The notes: generated from the sequence alone by a model not told the origin. 64,000 bases of DNA from Trichomonas vaginalis G3 (GCF_026262505.1 NC_067208.1:5403962-5467961); one strand, 5' to 3'. Counted from the stretch's first letter, positions 21,835-33,123 are shown. A program made the numbers and translations.

Positions 21835-24800
21835 TGATTTTAGATATTGATACTGTCCAGAATAAGACATTTTTGGAGATTATTGAGCGTTGCCCAACGA
21901 CAAAATATCAATCCTTCTCCGAAGATGCTGGATATATCAATGAAATTAATGATTACCCGCTATCTCCAATTCCGCCAGCCACAATACGTCAAATCAAGGC
22001 ACAAATCGAGCAGGGTATTAAATTTCATATCCCATACTATGATCTCAATATCGAATTTTCGCCTCCTCAAGAATTAATTCAAAATATTCTATCTCAACCA
22101 ACCGTAACAGAAAGAATACGATCATATCATTCATCTTACCTAGTGCATTATTTAATGACATGGATAATTCATTGCAAAGTTGAGAAAAAATTCGAAAATT
22201 TCAAGCAATTAATCCCGATTTTCTATTTTAACTATTCAAGCGATTATACAGCAATATATTTAAATACATTTTTCGTTTATATTAAGCTTTTAACCGAACC
22301 TAACATTCCTGCGAAAGAATTCGATGATTTATATTCTTTAATTTCGGATATTTTCCTAGAATATTCTTCATTACCAGGATACGCTTTAAAGTTACTACCA
22401 GATATCCTCAAATCTTCGATTGGAATTGTTGAAAACGAATTTCCTCCCGAGGCTATTAAATTTACTACTTTAATCACTATTTTATTACAGAAATTCTCGA
22501 AAGATTTCGATCCATCTATCATATCGGAGATTTACGAGACAGTTTATCCATATTTATCTCAACTCGATTTTGTTGTTTTATCATTCTTCGGCGACATTGT
22601 ACAGTATCTTGAGAGAAAAATATCGATAAACTTCATATCCAGTCTTGCTCTTCTGTTCTGGGCCAAGATTTGCGATAATGATCCATACGTTCCTGTTCCA
22701 ACAAAATCTGAAATTCAAATACCATATGAGACAGGAGAATTTTCTATTCCAAACGAGTTAGATTGGAACAAACCCGTATTTGAGTTCCCATCTGCCGATA
22801 AAAGTCGACTTAGCCCCCCTTACATGTCAAATTATATTCCTATCTTAGAAAAAATCACAGGGAGCGAACAAGACTACTACACAGCTGTTGTCGGTAACTT
22901 AATTGCATTGATTTCGAAGAATTCTGATAATGTTCGCGTTTGGGATTTAATTTTTATTTTCATAAGATATTTATTAATCGTTTACGACCACTCAGAGCAA
23001 TTCCCCGACCCACTATTCTTTATTTTCAAGTCGTTTGTCTTCTCCTCCGACTACAACGCGTTAGATCCGAAACCTGGATATGAAAATATCTCTCTTTGCA
23101 GGACATTTCTTGTCAGACTGTTATTAAACACAGATTCATCAGCTTTCCAAACAGTTCTGAACTCTTTTCTTGAGAATATCCCGATTTTGACTGAATTATT
23201 CGAAAGATTTATTTTAGAAATCAAACAAATCCGAATTCTCATGTCAAAAGACAAAAAACTCTTCTTGTATTTCGCAACAATTTCTAATACAATATTCAAA
23301 CTCAAATCAGATCTTCCAAAAATTGCTTTTCTTCGCTTTATCAATGAATTATTCAAAGAAACATTGATGATTAGGTTTGCTTTCGCTTATTCCGAGTTTT
23401 CCACGTTCTTTGTCAACTTATTGAACCATAAATCAACAAGAGACAATGTCTTCCAGATCGTCAAACATTATGTTTCAAAACAAACTTCAATTGAATTCAT
23501 TACAAGTTTGAGAACGTTTTTTTCCAAAAAGTGTCAAGAATTTCCTGACAATTTCAGTTACAGTATTGTTAAAGATTTCATAGAATTTGTTATTCAAGAC
23601 CAAGCCATTCTTAAGAACCTTTCTGCTTTCGTTGATGTTGTTTTGCAATATTTCATTTTAGGATTGTCAAAAAATGAAAAAATGATTTCGATTGATGACG
23701 TAAATCGATATGTTGTAGAAATATCAATGGTCAGTGAACCATCAGATGAACTTATGTTAATTTATCAGCACATGCTGGAGAAATCTACATTGGATACTGT
23801 TCTTTTTGAAAAATTACAGAAATTGATATTCGACCAAAAAGATCAAGAACAAAACATTGTCAAATATCCTTTGATTTTCAAAATGCTTGTCAATATTTTT
23901 TATCCTTTGTTTACGGATGACGTCCTTGACTACATTTCTTCGTTGTTAAACTATTCCGACTTGAATTGTGTCGCTGCACATCGTGCTGACATCAATTTGT
24001 ATCTAACAGAAAAGTTGTTGGATGAAAGAAATGGAAAATCTTTGGATGAAAAATTGGTCGATAAAATTTTGTCACTTTTATATAAAATCGGTTGTGTGAT
24101 ATCATCTCCAATCATTGTCAATAAGTTCATCTCATTGTTCTGTGCAGAAAATGGAGTTCTCTCTAAATATTACGATAAATATTTGGCGGTTTTGTCAGAT
24201 TTTCTCAAATCAAACTTAGAAATTCCTGAAGAAAAATTACCTTTAGAACCGATGTTTGCAATTGAATTCAGAACATATGGAAACTTCAATCCAAATGATG
24301 GATTTACTTTCACTACATGGATTTATTTGGATATTCCTTCTATTACAAGATTATTTGAAATTTTAGAAGAGAAAAATTCTTTGTTTGCAATTGTTGTGAA
24401 GCAAAACACTTTAGTTTACGATGGTAACGTGATATTAGATAATTTACCGCTAAAGAAATGGTTCTTCTTGGCTTTGACATATAAACAAAACCAAATTGAA
24501 ATTTTCTTCGATGGAAACATTGAAAAAGTCGTTGATGCGACGATTAATTTCCCTTCAATTAAGAATTTTGTTCTAAAAATCGGCGGATCTCAATCCAAAT
24601 GCGGAGATATTGGCGCACATGGCTTGTTTAACACATTGAGCTTAAGCCAGATCAAATCCATTTATCAACTTGGTCCAAGAAACAATTATTCAACGGAAAT
24701 TACGAATATTTTTTACAAGAATTCTACTGATATTTTAGAATTATGCTCACAGACAGCAAAAACTGTTTCTCAACTCAATTTCGCAGAAACAATCATAAGA

Positions 24801-27800
24801 ATCTGCAAATTGGATGTTTTGTTGCCACTTTTCGCTCAACTTGACATCAAAGATAATAACGGTTTTGTCAGTGACAGATTACCAATGGTTTTGAATTTAG
24901 TTAAGAGTATAATTACTTCAAATTCTGAGCAAGAGATTGCCTTCCATTATAATGATGGTTTCCAAGTAATTTCTCATTTACTTTTGTCATCAAAATATTC
25001 AGGATTTAATTTCGAAACTTATTCTCAATTTTATAACGTATTTTTAGAATTATCATATGAAGATTTGAGAATAGATATTTTGGAATCATTCCTTTTGAAT
25101 TTCGAGTTGTGGATGTCAGGTGATCCTTGTCACTTTTTAAAGATCACTTCACATTGGAAATCCACATTATTCCCCATTGCTGGACCAACGATTATTCATT
25201 TCCTTTCATGTTCTACTTTGTTGAATTACATGAGAATCTACTGTTGGTATTTACCATTAGAAACTCATCAAATAAGAGGAGATATGGAAAGAAAAAGTGA
25301 CAGAAAAATCATTACATCAATAAGACACAATATAATGAACATTATTTCAGAAAACTACATGGGTTCATTAACTATTAATGACTTTAAGCTTTTATTAAGT
25401 CAATGCATGAGTTGTATAGATCCAAACCAAGTTTATGATTTATTACTTTTATTGAACAAATTTGCAACTTTGTCATCAACTGCTAAGGAATTCTTTGACA
25501 CTCCTGCAAGTTTCTGCGGTTTGCATTCTTTGTTATTGAGTTCAGATGAATTTGTTTCAACTGCAACTTTGGATATGATCATGCAAATCCACAAAAACAA
25601 CTTAATAACAAGTTGTTCATTGACAGAACATTTAGAACTAATTTTCCATAACTTGAAGAAAGGATATTTAACACAAGGAATGCTAATGAAGATTTCTATT
25701 ATTACTCAGCCGAGTGCTCCAGAACTTTTCAATCTCTGCTGCTATATCGCGAATAGAGTTGGTGCAGAAGAAAACATGAGAATGTTGTTGGAAAGATTAG
25801 AACCTGATCCTGATTTCGCAATTCCTAAAAATTGGTGTGTTTGGGCTGTTGTTGCTGCAATAAATACAAATGAAATACTTATGAAAATGATATTCGAGTT
25901 CCTCGCTCTTTGTACTCCATCACAATGGCTGACAATATATACAGTCATTGAACACGTCTGCAGAGCATTCCAGAAACAAAATGAAGATATTAAAGCAATT
26001 TTCTTGGAAACAATTTTGAGTTTGTCACTTTTTGGAAGAGTGAAACTGAAACAAAATGATTTAGAGATGTTGTATATGATGGTTAGTACTTTCTTATTCT
26101 TTAGAGACAGCCAGACACATAATCCTGTTTTAATTGAACTTTTAAAGAAAGAAGGAATCGAAGTTCCAAAGGTTACTCAAATTTTGCCACAAATGAGAGA
26201 TGTTTCCACTGTTTCTGGATGGGATTACTTCACAGAAAACGACTTATGGCTCTACAATAAAGATATCAAGAAAGAAGATCAAGAAGTTGATATCGAGAAA
26301 ATTGTTTATGACACAAAAGTACTAAGTTTACAATTTTCAATTGGATTGAGAATCTCAATTGATTGTGATTGGATTGATCATTCAATTGCAAGCAAATTAC
26401 TTAGGATACAGATGCAAACCAAGCTTATGAATTTCATGGATTTCTGTTTCTTAGTTTGCGGATTTTTAATGAGAACTAATCATCCACAAAAAGAATTTGT
26501 TGAAACATTTAAAGATGCAAATTCCATATACAAAGATTTCGCTTTCGGAAGACTTTGTTGCATAGAAATAAAGAATTCTTTATTCTATCACGAAGTCTGT
26601 GACAACACAGCGAGACTTTTAGACGCATTAAGAATGAATGCCGCAGAAAGTTACAAGAAAGGATTAGAAATATTTAAGATGAAACCACAAGATTTGGAAG
26701 ATTTTTCAAGTAACTCATTGATGGAGACACAAGAAGCAATCAAAGAAGAAATGGAAAATGGTGCAAAAGAATGGAGAATAAAATGGTCACACATGACAAT
26801 AGAAAATGCACCTTGGGACACGAAATCGAAGTCAAACGTTGTAAAACATTACAAACAAAGCTTTATTTTGTGCACAAACAATACACAAGTTGTTCTAAAA
26901 AGGAACAAACACTTCGATTTGCACAAGATTGCAAGCGAATTAAGAGATTCGGGTGCTGTTTTCGAAAATCTACCAAAACAGAAACCAAAAGTCAGAATTT
27001 TACATCCATTAGATATTGTTGAATACGAAAAAACAGAACATAAAGAGAACAATTCGCAGTTCTACGTAATATTTAGCACAGAATGCGAATTAGTTACTGT
27101 AAAAGGAGATAAAACAGGTAATTTCGAGTTACTTGAAGATTTGTTGAGAATTAGAATCGAAAACAAATCATCAATATTAATCAAAATATCTGATATCGAG
27201 AAAATCCTTTTGAGAAGAAAAATTCACAGACCAACGGCCATTGAAATTTTCACTTACAACGGACAAACGTTTTTTGTAAACTTCACAAATTTCACAGGTC
27301 TTGTAATTCTTAAAGAACTGAAGAGGCACTATCCATCATTAGGAAACAAAGTACAATCCACTGACAATTTCATGGAGTTCTTCAAAGGCTTCGATTTCAG
27401 TGAAAAATGGGCGAATGGAGAAATTTCCAATTTCGAGTATTTGATGTTACTTAATATTTACAGTGGTCGTTCTTATAATGATAGCTCACAATATCCTTTC
27501 TTACCATGGGTTATCAAAGATTATACATCAGAAAAAATTGATATTTCTGATTCCAAATATTACAGAGATTTGAAGAAACCAATTGGAGCAATTGGCAAAG
27601 ACAGACTTAATGATTTAAAGAGTCGTGTCAAGGATTTGCTTCAATTTGGAATTAGTCCGTTCTTGTATTCGTCATATTACACATCTCCTCTTTCTTTATA
27701 TTTGTATTTGATGAGAATGGAACCTTTCACAACATTACACATCGAAATACAAAGTGGAAGATTTGATAACGCAGCAAGATTGTTCTTGAGTGTTTCCGGA

Positions 27801-29216
27801 GCATTTAAATCTGTTATCACTCAAATGAATGATTACAGAGAATTGATTCCTGAATTCTATTGCATGCCTGAGTTTCTGATGAATTTGGATCAATTCGATC
27901 TCGGAAAAACAGATGGACAAAGAGTTAACGATGTAATTCTTCCTCCATGGTCAAAGAACGCGATGGATTTCGTCTACAAAATGAGAAAATTCCTTGAAAG
28001 TGATGTTGTTTCCTCAACATTGAATGACTGGATTGATTTGGTCTGGGGATACAAACAAAGAGGAGAAAATGCTGAGAAATGTGACAACGTTTTCAAACAA
28101 GAAATGTATGACACAATTTGGTCGAAAGAACAACAACAAAAGAGTGAAACAATGCCAATGAGAATTAATGAAATTGAATCAATGATTAACTTAGTTGGAC
28201 AAATTCCTCCTCAGCTGTTTAATGAACCTCATTTGAAGCGAGTAACAAATAAGAGAAATGTTTCTTGCTTAGCAAGATTCATACAGAAGAATTTAGTTCT
28301 TTATCCAGCAAGTTTTTCATCAATTGAAGAAATCGAAAGAGGAAAGATTTCTTTGGATGTTTTGGCCGCAAATATGATTACAAAAGTTAATATTTTAATA
28401 ACAGATAATGCAGAACCACAATTCGAATTCATCCCTAATTCTGCAAAAGGTTTCATTCCTTTGGATATCTGCGAAGTTGTTAATCTCGGCGGAAAATTAC
28501 ATTGCGGAATTGGAAATTCTAATTACGATGTCATTGCGTTTTTAATTAACACAGGTGCTTGCGAAATCATGCCAAGACCAAGGCAATTGGTTTCCTCAAT
28601 ATCTGCTTCAGGAGGATTCCTCGCAATTGCAAGTGAAGACGCGAGAATTCATATATACAAGAGAAATAATTTGAAGACGGAAGTTGCATCAATTCCTTCA
28701 TATAGAAGCAGCATCAAATCTGTTTGTATTTCCACAGATTTCCATACAGTTATTTGTGGAACATCAGACAATGCTCTCCTCTTTACTTCTTTGGCAACTT
28801 ATGAGACTTACAGAGTTGTCGAAATTGATATTTCTCCTCGCCACATCATTGTAACAAGTGGCTGGGGATTTGTTGTTGTTTATGGAGATCTAATCAATGA
28901 CGGAATTCGACAACATTTCATTGATGCTTATAATATAAATGGCCAGCAAATCCGCCATTTCTCGGTTGATTTCGATGTTGTCTGCTGGTCTTCTTTTAAG
29001 AGTCCAAGGGGCTTCGATTTCATAGTTGCAGGAACAAGCGATGGAAGAGTTTTTATTTTCGAAGCATATTTCGGAAGAATTGGATTCCCTGTAATTGATG
29101 CAGGCGAAGAAGCAATATGCGTTCAATATCTTCCTCAATCTAATGTTGTTATATGTATAACTAGAAATAAGATAACAATTGCTCCTTATATTATAGAAGA
29201 AAACAAACTTGACTAA
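21834..29216 (+). CDS. BEACH-domain protein with ConA-like, PH and WD40 parts
   Basis: A 2460-residue protein from the ATG at 21834. After a long alpha-helical N-terminal region comes a ConA/LamG-like beta-sandwich at about residues 808-920 (FTFTTWIYLDIPS, KKWFFLALTYKQNQIEIFFDG). A PH-BEACH domain lies at about 1720-1826 (ECELVTVKGDKTGNFEL). The BEACH domain follows at about 1845-2100, with SNFEYLMLLNIYSGRSYND and QYPFLPWVIKDY, the family signature. WD40-type repeats run from about 2246 to the end (FLAIASEDARIHIYKR). This is the standard layout of the neurobeachin/LYST/LvsA group, large scaffolds for vesicle fusion, lysosome-related and membrane-trafficking events. The stop TAA is followed by AA, giving the TAAA polyadenylation tetramer of trichomonads. 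The subfamily cannot be fixed by eye. Confidence 0.93.
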   Translation: MILDIDTVQNKTFLEIIERCPTTKYQSFSEDAGYINEINDYPLSPIPPATIRQIKAQIEQGIKFHIPYYDLNIEFSPPQELIQNILSQPTVTERIRSYHSSYLVHYLMTWIIHCKVEKKFENFKQLIPIFYFNYSSDYTAIYLNTFFVYIKLLTEPNIPAKEFDDLYSLISDIFLEYSSLPGYALKLLPDILKSSIGIVENEFPPEAIKFTTLITILLQKFSKDFDPSIISEIYETVYPYLSQLDFVVLSFFGDIVQYLERKISINFISSLALLFWAKICDNDPYVPVPTKSEIQIPYETGEFSIPNELDWNKPVFEFPSADKSRLSPPYMSNYIPILEKITGSEQDYYTAVVGNLIALISKNSDNVRVWDLIFIFIRYLLIVYDHSEQFPDPLFFIFKSFVFSSDYNALDPKPGYENISLCRTFLVRLLLNTDSSAFQTVLNSFLENIPILTELFERFILEIKQIRILMSKDKKLFLYFATISNTIFKLKSDLPKIAFLRFINELFKETLMIRFAFAYSEFSTFFVNLLNHKSTRDNVFQIVKHYVSKQTSIEFITSLRTFFSKKCQEFPDNFSYSIVKDFIEFVIQDQAILKNLSAFVDVVLQYFILGLSKNEKMISIDDVNRYVVEISMVSEPSDELMLIYQHMLEKSTLDTVLFEKLQKLIFDQKDQEQNIVKYPLIFKMLVNIFYPLFTDDVLDYISSLLNYSDLNCVAAHRADINLYLTEKLLDERNGKSLDEKLVDKILSLLYKIGCVISSPIIVNKFISLFCAENGVLSKYYDKYLAVLSDFLKSNLEIPEEKLPLEPMFAIEFRTYGNFNPNDGFTFTTWIYLDIPSITRLFEILEEKNSLFAIVVKQNTLVYDGNVILDNLPLKKWFFLALTYKQNQIEIFFDGNIEKVVDATINFPSIKNFVLKIGGSQSKCGDIGAHGLFNTLSLSQIKSIYQLGPRNNYSTEITNIFYKNSTDILELCSQTAKTVSQLNFAETIIRICKLDVLLPLFAQLDIKDNNGFVSDRLPMVLNLVKSIITSNSEQEIAFHYNDGFQVISHLLLSSKYSGFNFETYSQFYNVFLELSYEDLRIDILESFLLNFELWMSGDPCHFLKITSHWKSTLFPIAGPTIIHFLSCSTLLNYMRIYCWYLPLETHQIRGDMERKSDRKIITSIRHNIMNIISENYMGSLTINDFKLLLSQCMSCIDPNQVYDLLLLLNKFATLSSTAKEFFDTPASFCGLHSLLLSSDEFVSTATLDMIMQIHKNNLITSCSLTEHLELIFHNLKKGYLTQGMLMKISIITQPSAPELFNLCCYIANRVGAEENMRMLLERLEPDPDFAIPKNWCVWAVVAAINTNEILMKMIFEFLALCTPSQWLTIYTVIEHVCRAFQKQNEDIKAIFLETILSLSLFGRVKLKQNDLEMLYMMVSTFLFFRDSQTHNPVLIELLKKEGIEVPKVTQILPQMRDVSTVSGWDYFTENDLWLYNKDIKKEDQEVDIEKIVYDTKVLSLQFSIGLRISIDCDWIDHSIASKLLRIQMQTKLMNFMDFCFLVCGFLMRTNHPQKEFVETFKDANSIYKDFAFGRLCCIEIKNSLFYHEVCDNTARLLDALRMNAAESYKKGLEIFKMKPQDLEDFSSNSLMETQEAIKEEMENGAKEWRIKWSHMTIENAPWDTKSKSNVVKHYKQSFILCTNNTQVVLKRNKHFDLHKIASELRDSGAVFENLPKQKPKVRILHPLDIVEYEKTEHKENNSQFYVIFSTECELVTVKGDKTGNFELLEDLLRIRIENKSSILIKISDIEKILLRRKIHRPTAIEIFTYNGQTFFVNFTNFTGLVILKELKRHYPSLGNKVQSTDNFMEFFKGFDFSEKWANGEISNFEYLMLLNIYSGRSYNDSSQYPFLPWVIKDYTSEKIDISDSKYYRDLKKPIGAIGKDRLNDLKSRVKDLLQFGISPFLYSSYYTSPLSLYLYLMRMEPFTTLHIEIQSGRFDNAARLFLSVSGAFKSVITQMNDYRELIPEFYCMPEFLMNLDQFDLGKTDGQRVNDVILPPWSKNAMDFVYKMRKFLESDVVSSTLNDWIDLVWGYKQRGENAEKCDNVFKQEMYDTIWSKEQQQKSETMPMRINEIESMINLVGQIPPQLFNEPHLKRVTNKRNVSCLARFIQKNLVLYPASFSSIEEIERGKISLDVLAANMITKVNILITDNAEPQFEFIPNSAKGFIPLDICEVVNLGGKLHCGIGNSNYDVIAFLINTGACEIMPRPRQLVSSISASGGFLAIASEDARIHIYKRNNLKTEVASIPSYRSSIKSVCISTDFHTVICGTSDNALLFTSLATYETYRVVEIDISPRHIIVTSGWGFVVVYGDLINDGIRQHFIDAYNINGQQIRHFSVDFDVVCWSSFKSPRGFDFIVAGTSDGRVFIFEAYFGRIGFPVIDAGEEAICVQYLPQSNVVICITRNKITIAPYIIEENKLD

Positions 29217-29832
29217 AATATATATTTAAATTATTCATCCTATTCAAATTAATAGCATATTATTTTTTATTAATAATAAACTTTTTTCCAGAATGTAGTG
29301 AAATGTGAAATTGTTCATGAAAGAATTATTAAAAACCTTCGCAATTTGGAGGGAGCTATGAAACGGTCAAAATACAAAAAAATATCTTTAATCCTTTGCA
29401 ATTTTAATTTTCATGAACGTTAAAAGTTCTGAACAAGGATTATACATTTGATTATTTAACTCAAACAAGATGTAAAAAATAGAGGGTCTGGAAAACCAGC
29501 TTGGTACCGGAAAAATAGATGTCATGATGTTTTATGGGAAAATATGATTTACTTATAATTTCGTAAGACGACAATGATAATTTTTTATTTTCAAGGTCAT
29601 GCTAAAAAGATAAATTCTCGGACATACGATATTATTTTTGGGTCGCTTGGCGCCCCTGACAAAACGTCGGAAAAGTGTAAATTTATGAGATTGCTATGCA
29701 ATGGAAAAAAAAACGGTATGCACAAAAGAATTTATTTTTTCAAGAATTCGCACAAGCATTTTAGAAAGAATTCTCATCATACATCGGTATTTGAAAAAAT
29801 TCATTTTCCTCAATATAACATTAGTAGTAAAT
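29217..29832. other. Intergenic, BEACH 3' side to Myb gene 3' side
   Basis: 616 AT-rich bases between two convergent genes. A 104-codon plus-strand frame at 29574-29888 has random composition and runs into the Myb gene antisense, so I reject it. I see nothing else. Confidence 0.6.
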
Positions 29833-30351
29833 TTAAAAAATATCTGTTAAACTTGCAAATTGATTTTCATCACTTTCATCCATATTGAAGTCAATACAAT
29901 CTGATCCATCAATTTGAAAAAGATTCTCTTCATTAGGCTGATCATTTTGAATATTTTGATTGGGTGTTATTGGTGTAATATTTAGATTTTCTTCATAACA
30001 TCCTTTAGATAATATTTTTCTTTCTAAATGTTTAAATCTGATGTTAATTTGTCTTGCACTTCGGTTGTTAAAATATCTAACCATTTTAGACCATTTATTA
30101 CCTATCTTTTTTTGTAATTTTAGAATAAGATTATCTTCTTCTTTCGTAAAAGGAGTAGCATTCCTTATTAGAAAATTCATCCTCCTCTCTTTTATTGAGC
30201 GCTTATCATGATATGGTTTTCCATTAACTGAAAAAATCTTTTCTAATTTATCAAGACAATACTTTTCACCTTCTTTTTCAAAATAGGTTTTGAATATTAA
30301 TTGGATAATTTGATCATCATCTGGTGAGAATCTATGAACTGTCTTTGACAT
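29833..30351 (-). CDS. Two-repeat Myb-like DNA-binding protein
   Basis: A 172-residue protein from the ATG at 30351. It has two Myb/SANT-like repeats. The first (about 6-60) is divergent, with RFSPDDDQIIQLIF and a loop longer than usual. The second (about 68-115) is canonical, with FTKEEDNLILKLQKKIGNKW and RSARQINIRFKHL. The tail is polar and asparagine/proline-rich (TPITPNQNIQ). Such short two-repeat Myb proteins are a large family in trichomonads, where some bind core promoter elements of surface-protein genes. It is nuclear by inference. A related gene lies 363 bp upstream on the same strand, suggesting local duplication. Confidence 0.85.
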   Translation of the reverse strand: MSKTVHRFSPDDDQIIQLIFKTYFEKEGEKYCLDKLEKIFSVNGKPYHDKRSIKERRMNFLIRNATPFTKEEDNLILKLQKKIGNKWSKMVRYFNNRSARQINIRFKHLERKILSKGCYEENLNITPITPNQNIQNDQPNEENLFQIDGSDCIDFNMDESDENQFASLTDIF

Positions 30352-30570
30352 AGCTTTAATAGAATTTGATGGTTTAATTAATTGCCTTATTTTGAATAAA
30401 AATAATCGTTCAACTCAAAATTAATAGAGAAAAATTTTCCCACGACATTTTTTATTCAAAAAAAATGAATATGGATATAAAAACATTGCTGGAAAAATGA
30501 ATTTCTATTTATCGCGATATAACTTTAAAGAATATCCTATCATTTTTTCCCCTAGAAGCAAACAAAAAGT

Positions 30571-30616
30571 TTTTTTTGTATTTGTATTTGTATTTGTATT
30601 TTATTACAAATACAAT
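30571..30616. repeat. TTTGTA microsatellite with inverted tail
   Basis: Four units of TATTTG follow a T-run and are followed by ACAAATACAA, the inverse of the unit, so the block can fold on itself. It lies between the two Myb genes, about 100 bp past the 3' end of the upstream one. Confidence 0.6.
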
Positions 30617-30714
30617 AGTAATGGTGGATATGAAAAAAAAATTGAGAACTGCATTTTTTATGCGTTATATATATTTTTCTTTTTTATTATTTCTCTAGCG
30701 TTTATGAAAATGAT

Positions 30715-31131
30715 TTATTCAAAAAGATTAATGTCATCCAAAAAAGCGAACATTGAACAGTAATATTGATCATTTTTCTTCATTTTCTTTTCTTTTCTTT
30801 GTAAATGATAAAAACGGATTCTAATCTGTGTTGAACTCCGATTTCCAAAGTACTTTGCAATTTGTGACCATTTATTCCCCAAAGATTCATAGAGAGACTG
30901 AATGAGTTTATCTTCTTCCTCTGTAAAATCAGCATGATCTTTTGAGATGAAATTGTTCCACCTATCTCTTATGGCGCGGAGGGAGTGAATTCCATTGAAA
31001 ATGAAAAAAAGCCATGTAAGACAAAAATTTATGCCTTGCTCTTCTAAGTGCTCTTGAATGAATGCATCAATAACTTCATCCTCTTTCTTTGTGAATCTTT
31101 TAATGTTCTTTTTTGGCTTGATCTTTTCCAT
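30715..31131 (-). CDS. Two-repeat Myb-like DNA-binding protein (paralogue)
   Basis: A 138-residue protein from the ATG at 31131. Repeat 1 (about 12-64) has RFTKKEDEVIDAFIQEHLEE and RAIRDRWNNFIS. Repeat 2 (about 68-112) has FTEEEDKLIQSLYESLGNKW and RSSTQIRIRFYHLQ, aligning closely with the neighbouring Myb gene. The protein ends soon after the second repeat, without the long polar tail of its neighbour. Its stop is followed by a short AT-rich spacer. A TCACT initiator ends just before the ATG, giving a 5' leader of only a few bases, typical of trichomonads. Confidence 0.83.
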   Translation of the reverse strand: MEKIKPKKNIKRFTKKEDEVIDAFIQEHLEEQGINFCLTWLFFIFNGIHSLRAIRDRWNNFISKDHADFTEEEDKLIQSLYESLGNKWSQIAKYFGNRSSTQIRIRFYHLQRKEKKMKKNDQYYCSMFAFLDDINLFE

Positions 31132-31133
31132 GA

Positions 31134-31138
31134 AGTGA
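31134..31138 (-). promoter_or_regulatory. Initiator element TCACT of Myb gene
   Basis: On the minus strand TCACT fits the trichomonad initiator TCA(+1)-Y-W. The presumed start A lies 5 bases upstream of the ATG. A second candidate, TCATT, lies about 17 bases further upstream. The call rests on consensus and position only. Confidence 0.45.
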
Positions 31139-33123
31139 TCTCTATAAAATGAAATGTCAAAAACTGATAATATTCAATTGAATAGATTAATTGATAAGTT
31201 TACAAATCTTTTCAAAAATTTTCATCTGACGCTCGATAAAATTAATAATTGTAATATAATTTGATAATATATAAATAATCTATTTAACCGGATTTTTGAG
31301 AAGAAGATAAAATTAAAAGTAAGAGTAAAAATTAAGACATTCATTCTTTTTAATGAAATATTAATAGATGATGTCAATAGCTTCGAATTGAAACGTATAT
31401 CGTTCGCTTCAAAATTTGATATCAAATCTGAAATTCACATTTTCTAAAAGATAAAATGTGACTCAAAAATTCATGCATAAAAGTGGAATTTGAATGGCTG
31501 TCAAAAGAAATATTTCGATTTGCCAAATAAAAGCATGTATAAAATTGGATTTAATTATCAAAATCTTATTGTGGAAAAATAAACATTATTCAATTTTTTC
31601 CATTATCATTATCAAACAAAAAGTTGGATATCTTCAGATTATTGGATCGAAAATATTATACCTACAGATTTACTTATTGAATAATATCGTTTAAGAAAAA
31701 TTTAATTTGTATCTTATTTTGACGGAATGATAATCCATTCCTCTTAATAATATGAACAATTAATTCATAACTAAATCATATGTATATGATAATTATTTTT
31801 GTTATCGATAAATATTTAAATTTAAATATTCATTAAAAATATATTATCCGCAAGTCATTTCGCAGCTTTCCACAAATTCATTTGTATATTATAAAGTATC
31901 AGTTTATAATTCAAATCTCTCCAATATAAGATCTAGATTCTTCGGAATTTTTTTGGAGTAATAGGCACCATCTTCAATAAATTTAACTTGCATTCCGATG
32001 TGAATTGAATTCCACCAGTTTATGATTCTAATTCAAGCTATAATTTTAAAATGAAATATTTTGTGAGACGAAAAAGAATTGAGATAAATAATAATTTTCT
32101 TTAAAATAATTAATAATGGTTGACATTAGTACCACATCATCCCTTGCTTGAAATCTACAGACATGCATTTTAAAATTCTCTATAGAATATGATGGAAAAA
32201 TTTTAAATTAATTGAATACTTCAGAGTTAATCACTTATGAAGAATGTCCAAGGAAGCTCAACTATAAAAATTACTGCCCAAAAACCATAAAATCTGCAAA
32301 CTTCGAATCATTTAATACATTTTGTTAGAAATATATAATTATTTCAGTTTCAATTCATTATTGGATCATTTTAATGTAAATGCGCATATATCTACTTCTT
32401 TATACTAAAATTAAATAACAGGAGAAATGAAAATGAATACCGTATGAAGCGTTTGATGCTCATCGAAGATATTATGGCTCATAAGATTAAGGAAGCTAAT
32501 AAAGGAAAAGAAAAGAAGGAAGAGAAACATGATGAAGAAGAGGACAAGGAGTAAATCTTTTTATTGATTTTTTTTTGTAAAAGCTCAAAACTCAAAACTA
32601 ATTCTACTATTTATCAAAACTCATATCATCTATAAAAAGTTAGTATTTACTAAAATTTAATTCCTCAGATATGTAATGAAAAAATCGGACCAATTGAATA
32701 TATAGAATATCAAAGAATAGAATTTTATTTTCAAGATCATATTGTTCGATAATTAATTTAATTTTCTAATTTTTTTTTACGTGCTTTCATTATTGTCTAT
32801 TAAAGTACACATGCCTGTATTTTGGATAAGATTTTTGATATCTTCGTATGAAAACATTTTTTATTATGTACTCTGATTTTATTTTTTCAATTTTATTGGA
32901 ATGTAGCTCAGCCTAGGATTTATTCTAATTTTTGTTCCATTATAATTAATTGCATATGATTATACATAGGATAATTGATCACATTCCAATTTTCAAAATT
33001 ATTTGTTTATCTGATCAGAATTCATATATGCTGCTTAATTTAGATTACCATTAAGATACAATCCATTGCCATAACATAATTATTTCATTTTGGTTATTTT
33101 CTTAGACAATTATTTTGATTTTC
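31139..33123. other. Long AT-rich intergenic region
   Basis: About 2 kb with no supported gene except the small gene tail at 32444-32554. Frames such as 31222-31425 and 31494-31694 are hydrophobic AT-driven chance frames. No RNA gene or clear repeat is seen. Confidence 0.55.
32444..32554 (+). pseudogene. Lys/Glu-rich C-terminal gene scrap
   Basis: A 36-codon frame begins MKRLMLIEDIMAHKIKEANK, continues with an alternating lysine/glutamate tail and ends at TAA followed by A. Coding-like composition starts upstream of the ATG (RRNENEYR) but soon meets stops. It looks like the last exon-sized remainder of a host gene ending in a charged coiled-coil tail. It could also be a very small gene. No family is recognised. 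Confidence 0.3.

Noticed and set aside
29574-29888. 104-codon plus-strand ORF
   Set aside because: Random composition; it overlaps the 3' end of the Myb gene in antisense.
30497-30763. 88-codon ORF with repeated FVFV
   Set aside because: It is produced by the TTTGTA microsatellite and T-runs and overlaps the end of a Myb gene.
32401-32430. Possible 3' splice site before the Lys/Glu-rich scrap
   Set aside because: The sequence TAACAG lacks the extended ACTAACACACAG pattern of trichomonad introns, and no matching GTATGT donor is apparent.
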